A DNA stretch of 6,789 bases from an uncultured Clostridia bacterium (lineage in GTDB: Bacteria; Bacillota; Clostridia; Christensenellales; UBA1242): positions 1 to 6,789 of the forward strand of contig CALBKX010000026.1 of the NCBI GenBank assembly GCA_937895935.1. Direction: 5' to 3'. The position numbers and the translations under genes were made by a program. Under the pieces are notes generated by a model that ran no database searches, was not told where the DNA came from, and worked only from the letters and a program-made list of their open reading frames with translations. Shown here one piece after another: positions 1-5,489 of the stretch. Each line of letters opens with the position of its first letter. The first letter of the stretch is position 1.

Positions 1-1
1 C

Positions 2-97
2 GAAACAGTAATTATCAATCTGGACAGTGAGATACAAAAGGAATTATCCGGTGCATCACCAAAGGAAAGGGGGAAAATCATCCACATGGAGTACTAA
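2..97 (+). other. Open frame running in from the window edge, overlapping the RecT fragment
   Basis: This frame is open from base 2 and stops at TAA 95-97. It overlaps the RecT-like frame, which lies one base over. The 31 visible residues (ending KERGKIIHMEY) are not ones I recognise, and they do not look like the part of RecT that should precede the motif at 96-140. It could be the 3' end of a different upstream gene. It could also be the upstream part of recT itself, displaced by a one-base indel near the G5A4 run at 69-77. Confidence that it is a real coding end is low. Confidence 0.25.
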
Positions 98-389
98 TTT
101 TGATGCTATGGCGAAGAAAACGGTTCTTAAATTGCTTTTAAGCAGATGGGGAATGTTATCCATCAAGCTACAAAAAGCATTACAAGACGACCAAAAAACG
201 TTCAATGCTGATGGCAGTTCATGCTATGGAGACAACCAGCCAGATGAACCGCCCGTAACAACGATTGAACAACCAGAAGAACCAAAATTTTTAAATAATG
301 AGAAAACAGAAGAAGATAAAAAATTAAAGAGACAGCTTACTGAAACAGTTATTGAATCAGAGCATGGCGATTGGGGCGATAGACAATGA
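27..389 (+). CDS. recT: RecT-type single-strand annealing protein, C-terminal part only
   Basis: RecT proteins bind single-stranded DNA and anneal complementary strands in phage recombination, working with an exonuclease partner. About residues 21-55 match the conserved C-terminal part of the RecT family: STWSTNFDAMAKKTV followed by LLLSRWGMLSIKLQKAL. After it comes a hydrophilic tail rich in Glu, Pro and Lys, as is common at RecT C-termini. A full RecT is roughly 250-300 residues, so most of the core is missing. The loss is not only the window cut: this frame has a stop at 9-11, and the other two forward frames stop at 28-30 and 95-97. The GTG at 27 has no ribosome site and the ATG at 108 has none either, so neither looks like a true start. 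The gene is therefore a 3' remnant, frameshifted, or affected by a sequence error near the edge. It ends in an ATGA-type overlap with the exonuclease gene, the expected RecT partner. Confidence 0.6.
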   Translation: MRYKRNYPVHHQRKGGKSSTWSTNFDAMAKKTVLKLLLSRWGMLSIKLQKALQDDQKTFNADGSSCYGDNQPDEPPVTTIEQPEEPKFLNNEKTEEDKKLKRQLTETVIESEHGDWGDRQ

Positions 390-1180
390 TTTCAGAGGAA
401 ACCTACTATGGCAAAGAAGCCAATATGAAATATATGTCAGTGTCACAGTTCAAGGACTTTGAAGGAACTATCGGACATGGCAGTTGTGAGTTTCAAGCAA
501 TGGAAAAACTGGCAGGAAGATGGAAACAACCTTCTAACAATGCAATGCTAATTGGTTCATATGTAGACCACTATTACGAAGGGACATTAGACCAATTCAA
601 AGAGAATTGCCCATTTATTTTCAAGAAAGATGGAAACCTCAAAGCGGAATTTGTCAAAGCTGAACAGGTTATTGATAGGATTAATAGAGACCCATATTTC
701 TTAAAATACCTAGCAGGAGACAAGCAGGTAATTATGACAGGGAATATCGGCGGCGTTCCATGGAAAATTAAAATGGATAGCTATTTTAAGGATGTGGCTA
801 TTGTTGATTTAAAGGTTATGCAGTCAATACGAGAAACCCATTATGTCAAGAATTTTGGACAAATGGATTTTATTAGATACTGGGGCTATGACATTCAAGG
901 AGCGGTATATCAAGAGATTGTAAGACAAAACACTGGAAAGAAGTTGCCATTCTACATCGCCGCTGCCAGCAAAGAATACGAACCAGATATCGAAGTCATA
1001 CAGGTTACACAAAACTACTTAGATAAAGCGTTGGAAAGGGTAAACGCTTTGATAGACAGAGTAATAGCAGTAAAGAGCGGAGTACTAGAACCGATACGGT
1101 GCGGTCACTGCCCATGCTGCAGAAAGAATAAGTTACTAATTCATCCTGTTGGAATAAACGATTTAATCGAGGAGGACTAA
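386..1180 (+). CDS. RecE-like PD-(D/E)XK exonuclease (DUF3799 family)
   Basis: This is a probable double-strand DNA exonuclease that makes the single-stranded tails annealed by RecT. The nuclease signature is visible in order: His62 in GSYVDHYYEG, Asp131 in WKIKMDSY, Asp141-x-Lys143 in AIVDLKV, and Gln171/Tyr175 in GYDIQGAVYQEIV. The Asp-10-Asp-x-Lys spacing is that of RecE-type enzymes. Cys34 lies ahead of the core and Cys239, Cys242 and Cys244/245 follow it in CGHCPCCR, an arrangement recalling the Fe-S staple of AddB/Cas4 nucleases; cofactor binding is inference. The length, 264 residues, is normal for the family. I chose ATG 386 because residues 5-22 (ETYYGKEANMKYMSVSQF) resemble the usual family N-terminus; ATG 425 (Met14) is the alternative, and no ribosome site clearly decides. 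It overlaps the recT stop by 4 bases and the next gene by one base. Confidence 0.88.
   Translation: MISEETYYGKEANMKYMSVSQFKDFEGTIGHGSCEFQAMEKLAGRWKQPSNNAMLIGSYVDHYYEGTLDQFKENCPFIFKKDGNLKAEFVKAEQVIDRINRDPYFLKYLAGDKQVIMTGNIGGVPWKIKMDSYFKDVAIVDLKVMQSIRETHYVKNFGQMDFIRYWGYDIQGAVYQEIVRQNTGKKLPFYIAAASKEYEPDIEVIQVTQNYLDKALERVNALIDRVIAVKSGVLEPIRCGHCPCCRKNKLLIHPVGINDLIEED
1171..1175 (+). promoter_or_regulatory. Ribosome binding site for the replisome organiser
   Basis: GGAGG lies 4 bases before the ATG at 1180, inside the last codons of the exonuclease gene. The stop and start share a base (TAATG), so translation of the two genes is probably coupled. Confidence 0.7.
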
Positions 1181-1917
1181 TGGCATGGATAAGTGTACAC
1201 GAGACTGTTATGTCAGCTAAATTACGAAAATTGGCAAAAGCGATTGGGTGTAGCCAAAACGAAGCATTAGGAATTTTAACTAGATTATGGTTATGGGGGA
1301 TTAGGAATGCTGACAAATACGGAAATATCGTGGAAGCAGACAAAGAAGATATTGAGGATGTGTTGTCAGTGGGACTTACACATACAGTGGAACCGGAGCA
1401 TGTAGTCCAATGCCTTATAGATATCGGGTATATTGAAGAAGTAGATAGTCATTTAAAGTTTCACAACTGGGATATATGGCAAGTTGAATGGTACAAGCTA
1501 ATGGAAAACAGACAAAAGTGGCGTGAAGATTACAAAAAGAAAAAAGAAATGAGAAATACAGGGAATACAACAGAAACCGAACCAAAAAGAAGAACCAAAA
1601 AGAAGAACGACTACCCAGAAGATTTTGAGAAATTTTGGCAGGTATACCCACGTAGAATTGGAAAAGGTGAAGCCTATAAATGCTACAACGCTAGAATCAA
1701 AGATGGCTGGAAGCCAGAGAACTTGATACAGGCGGCAGAACGATATGCGTTGCAAATTGAAAAAATGCACACCGAAGAAAAGTACATCAAGCACCCGAAA
1801 ACGTTCTTGTCGGCTAGCACACCGTTTACCGACTATCTAAATGACCAAGATGAGAGCTTATCACAAGATACTATAGACCGAGATAAGGGCATTGATTTAA
1901 TGAAAGATTGGAGGTGA
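1180..1917 (+). CDS. Phage replisome organiser (O/DnaD-like replication initiator)
   Basis: This is a probable origin-binding protein that starts phage replication and hands over to the helicase loader encoded next. Residues 1-100 are compact and helical, typical of the N-terminal winged-helix domain of Firmicutes phage replisome organisers (MAWISVHETVMSAKLRKLAK at the start, FHNWDIWQ at the end). Residues about 110-143 form a lysine- and arginine-rich linker. Residues about 145-215 form the C-terminal segment shared by phage replication proteins, with FEKFWQVYPRRIGKGEAYKC and KYIKHPKTFLS. The 245-residue length fits the family. The linker DNA holds a 13-bp tandem repeat, listed separately, a place where lambda-type O genes carry their origin. 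The next gene follows after 5 bases. The domain role is confident; the name (O-like or DnaD-like) is a matter of family nomenclature. Confidence 0.82.
   Translation: MAWISVHETVMSAKLRKLAKAIGCSQNEALGILTRLWLWGIRNADKYGNIVEADKEDIEDVLSVGLTHTVEPEHVVQCLIDIGYIEEVDSHLKFHNWDIWQVEWYKLMENRQKWREDYKKKKEMRNTGNTTETEPKRRTKKKNDYPEDFEKFWQVYPRRIGKGEAYKCYNARIKDGWKPENLIQAAERYALQIEKMHTEEKYIKHPKTFLSASTPFTDYLNDQDESLSQDTIDRDKGIDLMKDWR
1579..1608 (+). repeat. Two perfect 13-bp tandem repeats plus the start of a third, in the organiser linker
   Basis: GAACCAAAAAGAA occurs at 1579-1591 and again at 1592-1604, followed by GAAC at 1605-1608. The 13-base period is not a multiple of three, so the copies encode different residues (EPKRR then TKKKN). 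The repeat is therefore not a simple peptide repeat. It may be an origin iteron bound by the protein that contains it, or merely A-rich low-complexity sequence coding for a basic linker. Confidence 0.6.
1910..1916 (+). promoter_or_regulatory. Ribosome binding site that fixes the helicase-loader start
   Basis: GGAGGTG sits 6 bases before the ATG at 1923. A TTG at 1908 is in frame, but the ribosome site overlaps it, so ATG 1923 is the better start. Confidence 0.75.
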
Positions 1918-1922
1918 GAGCA

Positions 1923-2753
1923 ATGGAAAGACGGTTAGTTAAATGTAATGACGGCTTACTTTATTGCTCGATTTGTCACGAACCAGTCCAAAGAAAAGTT
2001 ATGTTTCCCACAATGGATGGAACGAAAAGCATGAAAGAAATGATAGTTCCTGTTATGTGTGAATGTGAAAGAAAACAGGAAGAAGCAAAAGATAAAAAGG
2101 CTCAATATGAAAAGGATATGCGAGCCGTCAATGCTTTACGAGCTGAATCGTTGCTGGATGCTAGGCTTGCTAATGCATGTCTAAAAAACTTCCAAAAAGG
2201 GAAAGATAATGAATTTTCATATCAAGTTGCTAGTCGATATGTTGCTAATTTCAAAGACATGTATTTTAAAGGACAAGGACTTTTATTCTTTGGGGACGTA
2301 GGCACAGGGAAAAGCTATACTGCTGCTTGTATTGCTAATGAACTCATGAATCGCAAGGTATCAGTTGTTATGACTTCTTTTATAAAGATACTTTCAAAAG
2401 TTGGAAATACTGGAGTAAGTGAAGCAGTTATTCAAAAGTTGTGTAGACCGAAGTTGCTAATTTTAGATGATTTAGGAGCGGAACGAACTACTGACTACGC
2501 GATTGAAAACGTGTACAACATTATTGATTCACGATACAGAAGTGGCAAGCCGTTAATTCTAACAACTAACTTGTCATATGGATATATGAAAAATTGCGAG
2601 GATGGACGGTACAAGCGAATATATGACCGTATTTTCTCAATGTGCTACCCGGTACAATTCAGCGGGCAAAGTTGGAGAAAGACGGATGCAGTACATCGCT
2701 TTGATTATATGGAAAGGCTAATGGGAGGTAGAAGAAGTGGAAATCAACGATAA
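1923..2753 (+). CDS. DnaC/DnaI-like AAA+ helicase loader
   Basis: This is a probable ATPase that loads the replicative helicase onto DNA opened by the organiser. From ATG 1923 (276 residues), the ATPase elements are plain: Walker A GDVGTGKS at 124-131, Walker B LLILDD at 178-183, a sensor-like TTN at 214-216, and an arginine-finger candidate Arg236 in RIYDRI. The N-terminal region has Cys15-x2-Cys18 and Cys46-x-Cys48, a likely zinc site as in other phage and DnaI-type loaders. It is followed by a charged helix at about 49-75. No helicase gene lies in the window, so the partner is probably the host DnaB/DnaC helicase. The first 5 residues of the longer frame (TTG 1908) are rejected because they overlap the ribosome site. 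The 3' end overlaps the next small gene by 17 bases. Confidence 0.9.
   Translation: MERRLVKCNDGLLYCSICHEPVQRKVMFPTMDGTKSMKEMIVPVMCECERKQEEAKDKKAQYEKDMRAVNALRAESLLDARLANACLKNFQKGKDNEFSYQVASRYVANFKDMYFKGQGLLFFGDVGTGKSYTAACIANELMNRKVSVVMTSFIKILSKVGNTGVSEAVIQKLCRPKLLILDDLGAERTTDYAIENVYNIIDSRYRSGKPLILTTNLSYGYMKNCEDGRYKRIYDRIFSMCYPVQFSGQSWRKTDAVHRFDYMERLMGGRRSGNQR
2723..2728 (+). promoter_or_regulatory. Ribosome binding site for a GTG-started small gene
   Basis: GGGAGG lies 8 bases before the GTG at 2737, inside the end of the loader gene. It is the main reason to accept the short downstream frame as a gene. Confidence 0.6.
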
Positions 2754-2904
2754 GGAAGACGTAAAGAAGATTTTAGGTTATTACATTGACGGAGTAGATA
2801 AAGCAACCAATAACAAAGAAAAAGAGGATGCATTTGTTCGAGGACTTATTACAGGGGCAAAAGGGCTAGCTAAAGCAATTGAAAATTATATGGATTTGCC
2901 GTGA
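2737..2904 (+). CDS. Small uncharacterised protein, 55 residues, GTG start
   Basis: This frame of 55 codons fills exactly the space between the loader and the rusA gene. It has a good ribosome site (2723-2728), a 17-base overlap with the loader and an 8-base gap before rusA, all as expected in this operon. The product is mostly helical and charged, starting (M)EINDKEDVKKILGYYIDG and ending with a segment rich in Gly, Ala and Lys (GLITGAKGLAKAIENYMDLP). There is no membrane segment, signal peptide or cysteine. I do not recognise a family. Because the region would otherwise be an unexplained 160-base gap in a block with almost none, I think it is a real gene. Confidence 0.72.
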   Translation: MEINDKEDVKKILGYYIDGVDKATNNKEKEDAFVRGLITGAKGLAKAIENYMDLP

Positions 2905-2912
2905 GGTGAAAC

Positions 2913-3341
2913 ATGCTGAAATTTAATGGAAAACAAACGGTTAGATTTGTGATACCCGGTAAACCATGTGGAAAGGGCAGACCAAGGTTTACAGGACGAA
3001 TAGCTTATACGCCGAGAGGAACTGTTTCCTACGAAAATCTTGTAAAGCTGGCATATTGCAATGATACCAATGGTTCTAATTTTGGAAATGCACCAATAGC
3101 AATGCATGTGACGGCATACTATCCGATACCCAAAAGTACTTCAAAAGCTAATCGAGCAAAAATGCTTTGCAATGAAATATATCCGACTAAAAAGCCAGAT
3201 TTTGATAATATCGGAAAAATTATTACGGATGCATTAAATGGTATTGCATATCACGATGACGCTCAGATTGTTAGGTTCACCCTCCTTAAATACTACGCAG
3301 AATCCCCTAGAGTAGAGGTGTGCATGTGGGAGGTGAATTAG
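2913..3341 (+). CDS. rusA: RusA-type Holliday junction resolvase
   Basis: RusA is a small homodimeric endonuclease that cuts four-way junctions and branched intermediates, here probably those made during recombination-dependent phage replication or before packaging. The diagnostic segments are the N-terminal GKPCGKGRPRFT at 16-27 and the acidic segment KKPDFDNIGKIITDALNG at 93-110. Asp96, Asp98 and Lys102 correspond in spacing to the E. coli active-site residues Asp70, Asp72 and Lys76. Asp115/Asp116 in AYHDDAQIV supplies the remaining acidic ligand (Asp91 in E. coli). The 142-residue length is slightly longer than E. coli RusA (120). The start ATG has GAGGTG 4 bases upstream, overlapping the preceding stop. 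The next gene begins immediately after the stop codon. Confidence 0.93.
   Translation: MLKFNGKQTVRFVIPGKPCGKGRPRFTGRIAYTPRGTVSYENLVKLAYCNDTNGSNFGNAPIAMHVTAYYPIPKSTSKANRAKMLCNEIYPTKKPDFDNIGKIITDALNGIAYHDDAQIVRFTLLKYYAESPRVEVCMWEVN
3328..3335 (+). promoter_or_regulatory. Strong ribosome binding site for a TTG start
   Basis: GGGAGGTG lies 6 bases before the TTG at 3342, inside the last codons of rusA. The strong site supports TTG as a genuine start. Confidence 0.7.
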
Positions 3342-3605
3342 TTGATTTTTGGAAACCGTGAGGTTCACGCAGGGCAAAGGTATAAGCATTTCAAAGGGCG
3401 AATTTATACGGTGGATGGCATAGCTAGACATACTGAAATCAAAAGCATGGTACTAGTTATATACCACATCACTGGGAAATACGAACAAGGGCTATTTGCT
3501 AGACCAATTGAGATGTTTTTGAGCTTGACGGATAAAAAGAAATATCCGCAAGCGAAGCAAAAATATAGATTCCAGCTGTTAGCAAAGGAGAGCAAAAATG
3601 GCTAA
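3342..3605 (+). CDS. DUF1653 family protein, TTG start
   Basis: DUF1653 proteins are small, mostly beta proteins of unknown function found in bacteria and phages. The family pattern is visible: GQRYKHFKGRIYTVDGIARH at 11-30, then YEQGLFARPIEMFLS at about 47-61, then the closing KYPQAKQKYRF at 67-77. The 87-residue length is close to the family's usual size. The frame begins at TTG directly after the rusA stop, with a strong ribosome site at 3328-3335 and no suitably placed ATG. The last 8 bases (ATGGCTAA) overlap the start of the following gene, so translation is probably coupled. The family assignment is firm; no function should be inferred from it. Confidence 0.82.
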   Translation: MIFGNREVHAGQRYKHFKGRIYTVDGIARHTEIKSMVLVIYHITGKYEQGLFARPIEMFLSLTDKKKYPQAKQKYRFQLLAKESKNG

Positions 3606-3849
3606 CGAAAAATTACCGAAAATTCCAGAAGAAGATTCAGAACTAGCTGAAATTGTAAGGAAAATGAATATGAGCAATGAAGAAGTTACTGGATACCTTA
3701 AAGGATGCATAGCACATAATCTTCACAGGTACGATGAAACAAATAGTCCCCAATATCTTTATTCAGCAAGGTATTACATCTGGGAGTTAGTTGTGCATTA
3801 CGACAAAACAATAAGAGAATTGCGAAAAGGAGAAGGAAGCAATGGCTAA
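3598..3849 (+). CDS. Reduced DUF3310-like paralogue
   Basis: Residues 25-68 align without gaps to residues 26-69 of the next gene's product, with 17 identities in 44 positions by my count. These include MS-x-EE at 25-29, LKG at 34-36, Leu42, Arg44-Tyr45, Ala57, Tyr60, Leu64 and Tyr68. That region is the helical half of DUF3310, a phage family related to nucleotide kinase-annotated proteins but without an established activity. The N-terminal DUF3310 signature (PDYYKGG-x-E-x-IDAI), intact in the neighbour, is replaced by an acidic stretch of about 24 residues. AAAGGAGA precedes ATG 3598. The product is 83 residues and ends in an 8-base ATGGCTAA overlap with its paralogue. It is a diverged tandem copy, possibly partnering the full-length protein; homology is supported here, function is not. 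Confidence 0.72.
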   Translation: MANEKLPKIPEEDSELAEIVRKMNMSNEEVTGYLKGCIAHNLHRYDETNSPQYLYSARYYIWELVVHYDKTIRELRKGEGSNG

Positions 3850-4375
3850 AGAAACCGTGAGACCAGATTATTACAAAGGTGGAGATATCGAATGCATTGA
3901 TGCTATCAAAGCCAGCATGAGCGATGAAGAATACATTGGATTTTTGAAAGGCAATGCGCAAAAGTACCTTTGGCGGTATCGTCAGAAAAATGGAGTAATC
4001 GACCTTCAGAAAGCAAAATGGTATATGGACAGATTGGCTAATTATTACGAAATTGTAGTAAAGAAAAAAAACAAGAGGCTAGAACAGTTGGCTATCGAAG
4101 AATCAGAAGCCGAAAGAAAGATAAAAATCATTATCGAAAAAAGAGCAAAAGAATTTAGCGGTAAGTATATGACCGTCAAATCGTTGTGGGATAAACTGCC
4201 AGATGGAACTAACATTGTAGTTGATTTTGCATCAAGTTGTGCGGCGTGCAGAACTAAAGGTGTAGCAGAACTGCCAGTAGGCATCCCAAACATGATTATC
4301 ACTGGTGTTGAAGTATCGGGAGATTGTTTGTGGGTGGACACGGACTATAAAACTTATGCAGTGGAAAACGATTAA
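3842..4375 (+). CDS. DUF3310 protein with coiled coil and extra C-terminal domain
   Basis: Residues 7-69 carry the complete DUF3310 pattern: RPDYYKGGDIECIDAIKA at 7-24, GFLKGNAQKYLWRY at 33-46, and DLQKAKWYMDRL at 54-65. The family is common in tailed phages and is sometimes labelled nucleotide kinase, but it has no phosphate-binding loop here and its activity is unknown. Residues about 70-104 are highly charged and likely helical or coiled coil. Residues about 108-177 form a separate domain starting KYMTVKSLWDKLPDGTNIVV, with a Cys-x2-Cys at 133-136 and predicted strands (IITGVEVSG, LWVDTDY). Most DUF3310 proteins I know are shorter, so the C-terminal half looks like a fusion. AAGGAGAAGG lies ahead of ATG 3842. 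The gene overlaps its reduced paralogue upstream by 8 bases and probably the NinB-like gene downstream by 20. Confidence 0.8.
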   Translation: MAKETVRPDYYKGGDIECIDAIKASMSDEEYIGFLKGNAQKYLWRYRQKNGVIDLQKAKWYMDRLANYYEIVVKKKNKRLEQLAIEESEAERKIKIIIEKRAKEFSGKYMTVKSLWDKLPDGTNIVVDFASSCAACRTKGVAELPVGIPNMIITGVEVSGDCLWVDTDYKTYAVEND

Positions 4376-4898
4376 GGATTATCAATATCAACCCTCTAGG
4401 ACGTATGGATGTAATGACATTATGTTTATAGTCACAACGCCTAACAACAAGATGGACGAGACATTGAAACTGCTAGCCAAACCGTGCGAACTAATACTTC
4501 AGCCAAGAAAAGAAAAACGGTCATTGACTGCCAACTCTTACATGTGGCTTGTATGTGAAAAGCTAGCAAGGGTGGAAGGTATTACCAAAGAAGAAGTATA
4601 CCGCATTGCAATTCACGATGTTGGCGTATGGGACGATATAGCAGTTATTCCAGAGGGTTACGAATCTATAAAAAGGAATTGGGAACGTCAAGGGCTAGGG
4701 TGGATTGTTGAAATAACAGGTAAATACCCGAAGTTTTGGGAAGTACGCTTATATACAGGCTCTAGCGTTTACGACAAAAGACAGATGGCACGGCTTATAG
4801 ACCAGTTAGTATACGAAGCGGAAAATCACAATCTAGACGTTATGACACCCAAAGAAAGAAGTCTTTTGTTAGATAGGTGGGAGAAGGATAAAAAGTGA
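4356..4898 (+). CDS. NinB-like recombination protein
   Basis: NinB (Orf) of lambda binds single-stranded DNA and replaces host RecFOR-type mediators in phage recombination. The product here matches the NinB-like proteins of Firmicutes phages: KRSLTANSYMWLVCEKLA at 54-71, EEVYRIAIHDVGVWDD at 79-94, the Trp-containing GLGWIVE at 113-119, and YTGSSVYDKRQMARLID at 133-149. It ends with a LDVMTPKER segment typical of the family. I use ATG 4356 (180 residues), which keeps the beta-rich N-terminal part found in relatives. It has no clear ribosome site and overlaps the upstream gene by 20 bases, so coupling is likely. Alternatives are TTG 4305 (197 residues, longer overlap) and ATG 4422. The last 4 bases overlap the following GTG start. 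With RusA and the RecE/RecT pair it completes a recombination set. Confidence 0.8.
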   Translation: MQWKTIKDYQYQPSRTYGCNDIMFIVTTPNNKMDETLKLLAKPCELILQPRKEKRSLTANSYMWLVCEKLARVEGITKEEVYRIAIHDVGVWDDIAVIPEGYESIKRNWERQGLGWIVEITGKYPKFWEVRLYTGSSVYDKRQMARLIDQLVYEAENHNLDVMTPKERSLLLDRWEKDKK

Positions 4899-5203
4899 AA
4901 ATAATCTATATGCTGATTAAAGTTGCACCAGATTATACAGGTCAAGGACAGGCGTATCCAATTGGAATATATACAAGCAGAATAGGAGCAATTAGAGCGT
5001 TTAACGGATACATGAAAGATTGGCTCAAACATGTTGGAGAGATAACTGCTGCCATCATGAAAAAGAAATACAAAGAAGGCAATGCTTATTCTGTTATGAG
5101 AGATGGAAACGAAATGCTCTTTATTACTAAAACTTTTGCTAATCAAAAAGTTACATATGGTAATTACATGAATGAAGAGGTACTCCAAAAGAAAGAAGCG
5201 TAA
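4895..5203 (+). CDS. Uncharacterised protein, 102 residues, GTG start
   Basis: The frame starts at GTG 4895, overlapping the NinB-like stop (GTGA), with AAGG 7 bases upstream. The product is soluble-looking, with no signal peptide or membrane helix. It opens with a strand-like segment (MKIIYMLIKVAPDY), then a small-residue and aromatic stretch (GIYTSRIGAIRAFNGYMKDW). A basic helix follows (AAIMKKKYKEG), then another strand (MLFITKTF). The layout faintly resembles small phage proteins in which a short strand is followed by a helix beginning with Ala and Arg, but I do not recognise a family. The position between NinB-like and HNH genes suggests an accessory role in early phage functions, by context only. 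That it is a real gene is well supported by packing and by the coupled start. Confidence 0.7.
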   Translation: MKIIYMLIKVAPDYTGQGQAYPIGIYTSRIGAIRAFNGYMKDWLKHVGEITAAIMKKKYKEGNAYSVMRDGNEMLFITKTFANQKVTYGNYMNEEVLQKKEA

Positions 5204-5207
5204 ATTT

Positions 5208-5489
5208 ATGAAATTAATGGAATTAATGGAAGTTATTGATGCGGATACATATATGAAGATTGAAGTAGAGAATAGAAACGGCTATGAATCCTTAATGCCA
5301 CGAAAGGGATATTATTTCTATGATTATGTGTATGCTGTTCTTCTACGAAACAGAAATTTTAGGGATTTAGAAGTTGTGGCGGTAAAACCACGAAAGGATA
5401 GGTCAGACAGTGAACCGCGGCTCGTGATTTTAGCAAGGAAAGCAAATTATGGAAATCAAGAAGCAAGAAAGAGTAATACTAAAGCCTAG
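5208..5489 (+). CDS. Uncharacterised small phage protein, 93 residues
   Basis: I place the start at ATG 5208, 4 bases after the previous stop. A longer in-frame version begins at ATG 5172 but adds only a basic stretch (RYSKRKKRKF) and has no ribosome site. The shorter product starts MKLMELMEVIDADTYMKIEV, a helix followed by an Asp-x-Thr turn and a strand. This arrangement is common in small conserved phage proteins of unknown function. Further strands follow (YDYVYAVLLR, LEVVAVKP, RLVILAR) and the tail is polar. The N-terminal pattern weakly recalls the C-terminal domain of the DUF3310 protein at 3842-4375 (MTVKSLWDKLPDGTNIVV). I do not recognise a named family. It overlaps the HNH gene by 41 bases. 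Confidence 0.65.
   Translation: MKLMELMEVIDADTYMKIEVENRNGYESLMPRKGYYFYDYVYAVLLRNRNFRDLEVVAVKPRKDRSDSEPRLVILARKANYGNQEARKSNTKA

Noticed and set aside
1005..1343. Minus-strand open frame of 112 codons spanning the exonuclease-organiser junction
   Set aside because: It lies opposite two confidently identified plus-strand genes, is rich in Ser, Leu and Phe as shadows of Lys/Glu-rich genes usually are, and has no supporting context. The same applies to the other minus-strand frames in the window.
4305..4355. Longer start (TTG 4305) for the NinB-like gene
   Set aside because: It would deepen the overlap with the DUF3310 gene to 71 bases, has no good ribosome site, and adds residues that do not resemble the family N-terminus.
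5172..5207. Longer start (ATG 5172) for the 93-residue protein
   Set aside because: The extra 12 residues are just a basic stretch overlapping the upstream gene, and no ribosome site precedes it; MKLMELMEV at 5208 looks like a natural N-terminus.
5211..5231. Short direct repeat AATTAATGG occurring twice in a row near the start of the 93-residue protein gene
   Set aside because: It is a 9-base in-frame repeat coding for part of MKLMELMEV and is easily explained by a Leu-Met helix in AT-rich DNA.
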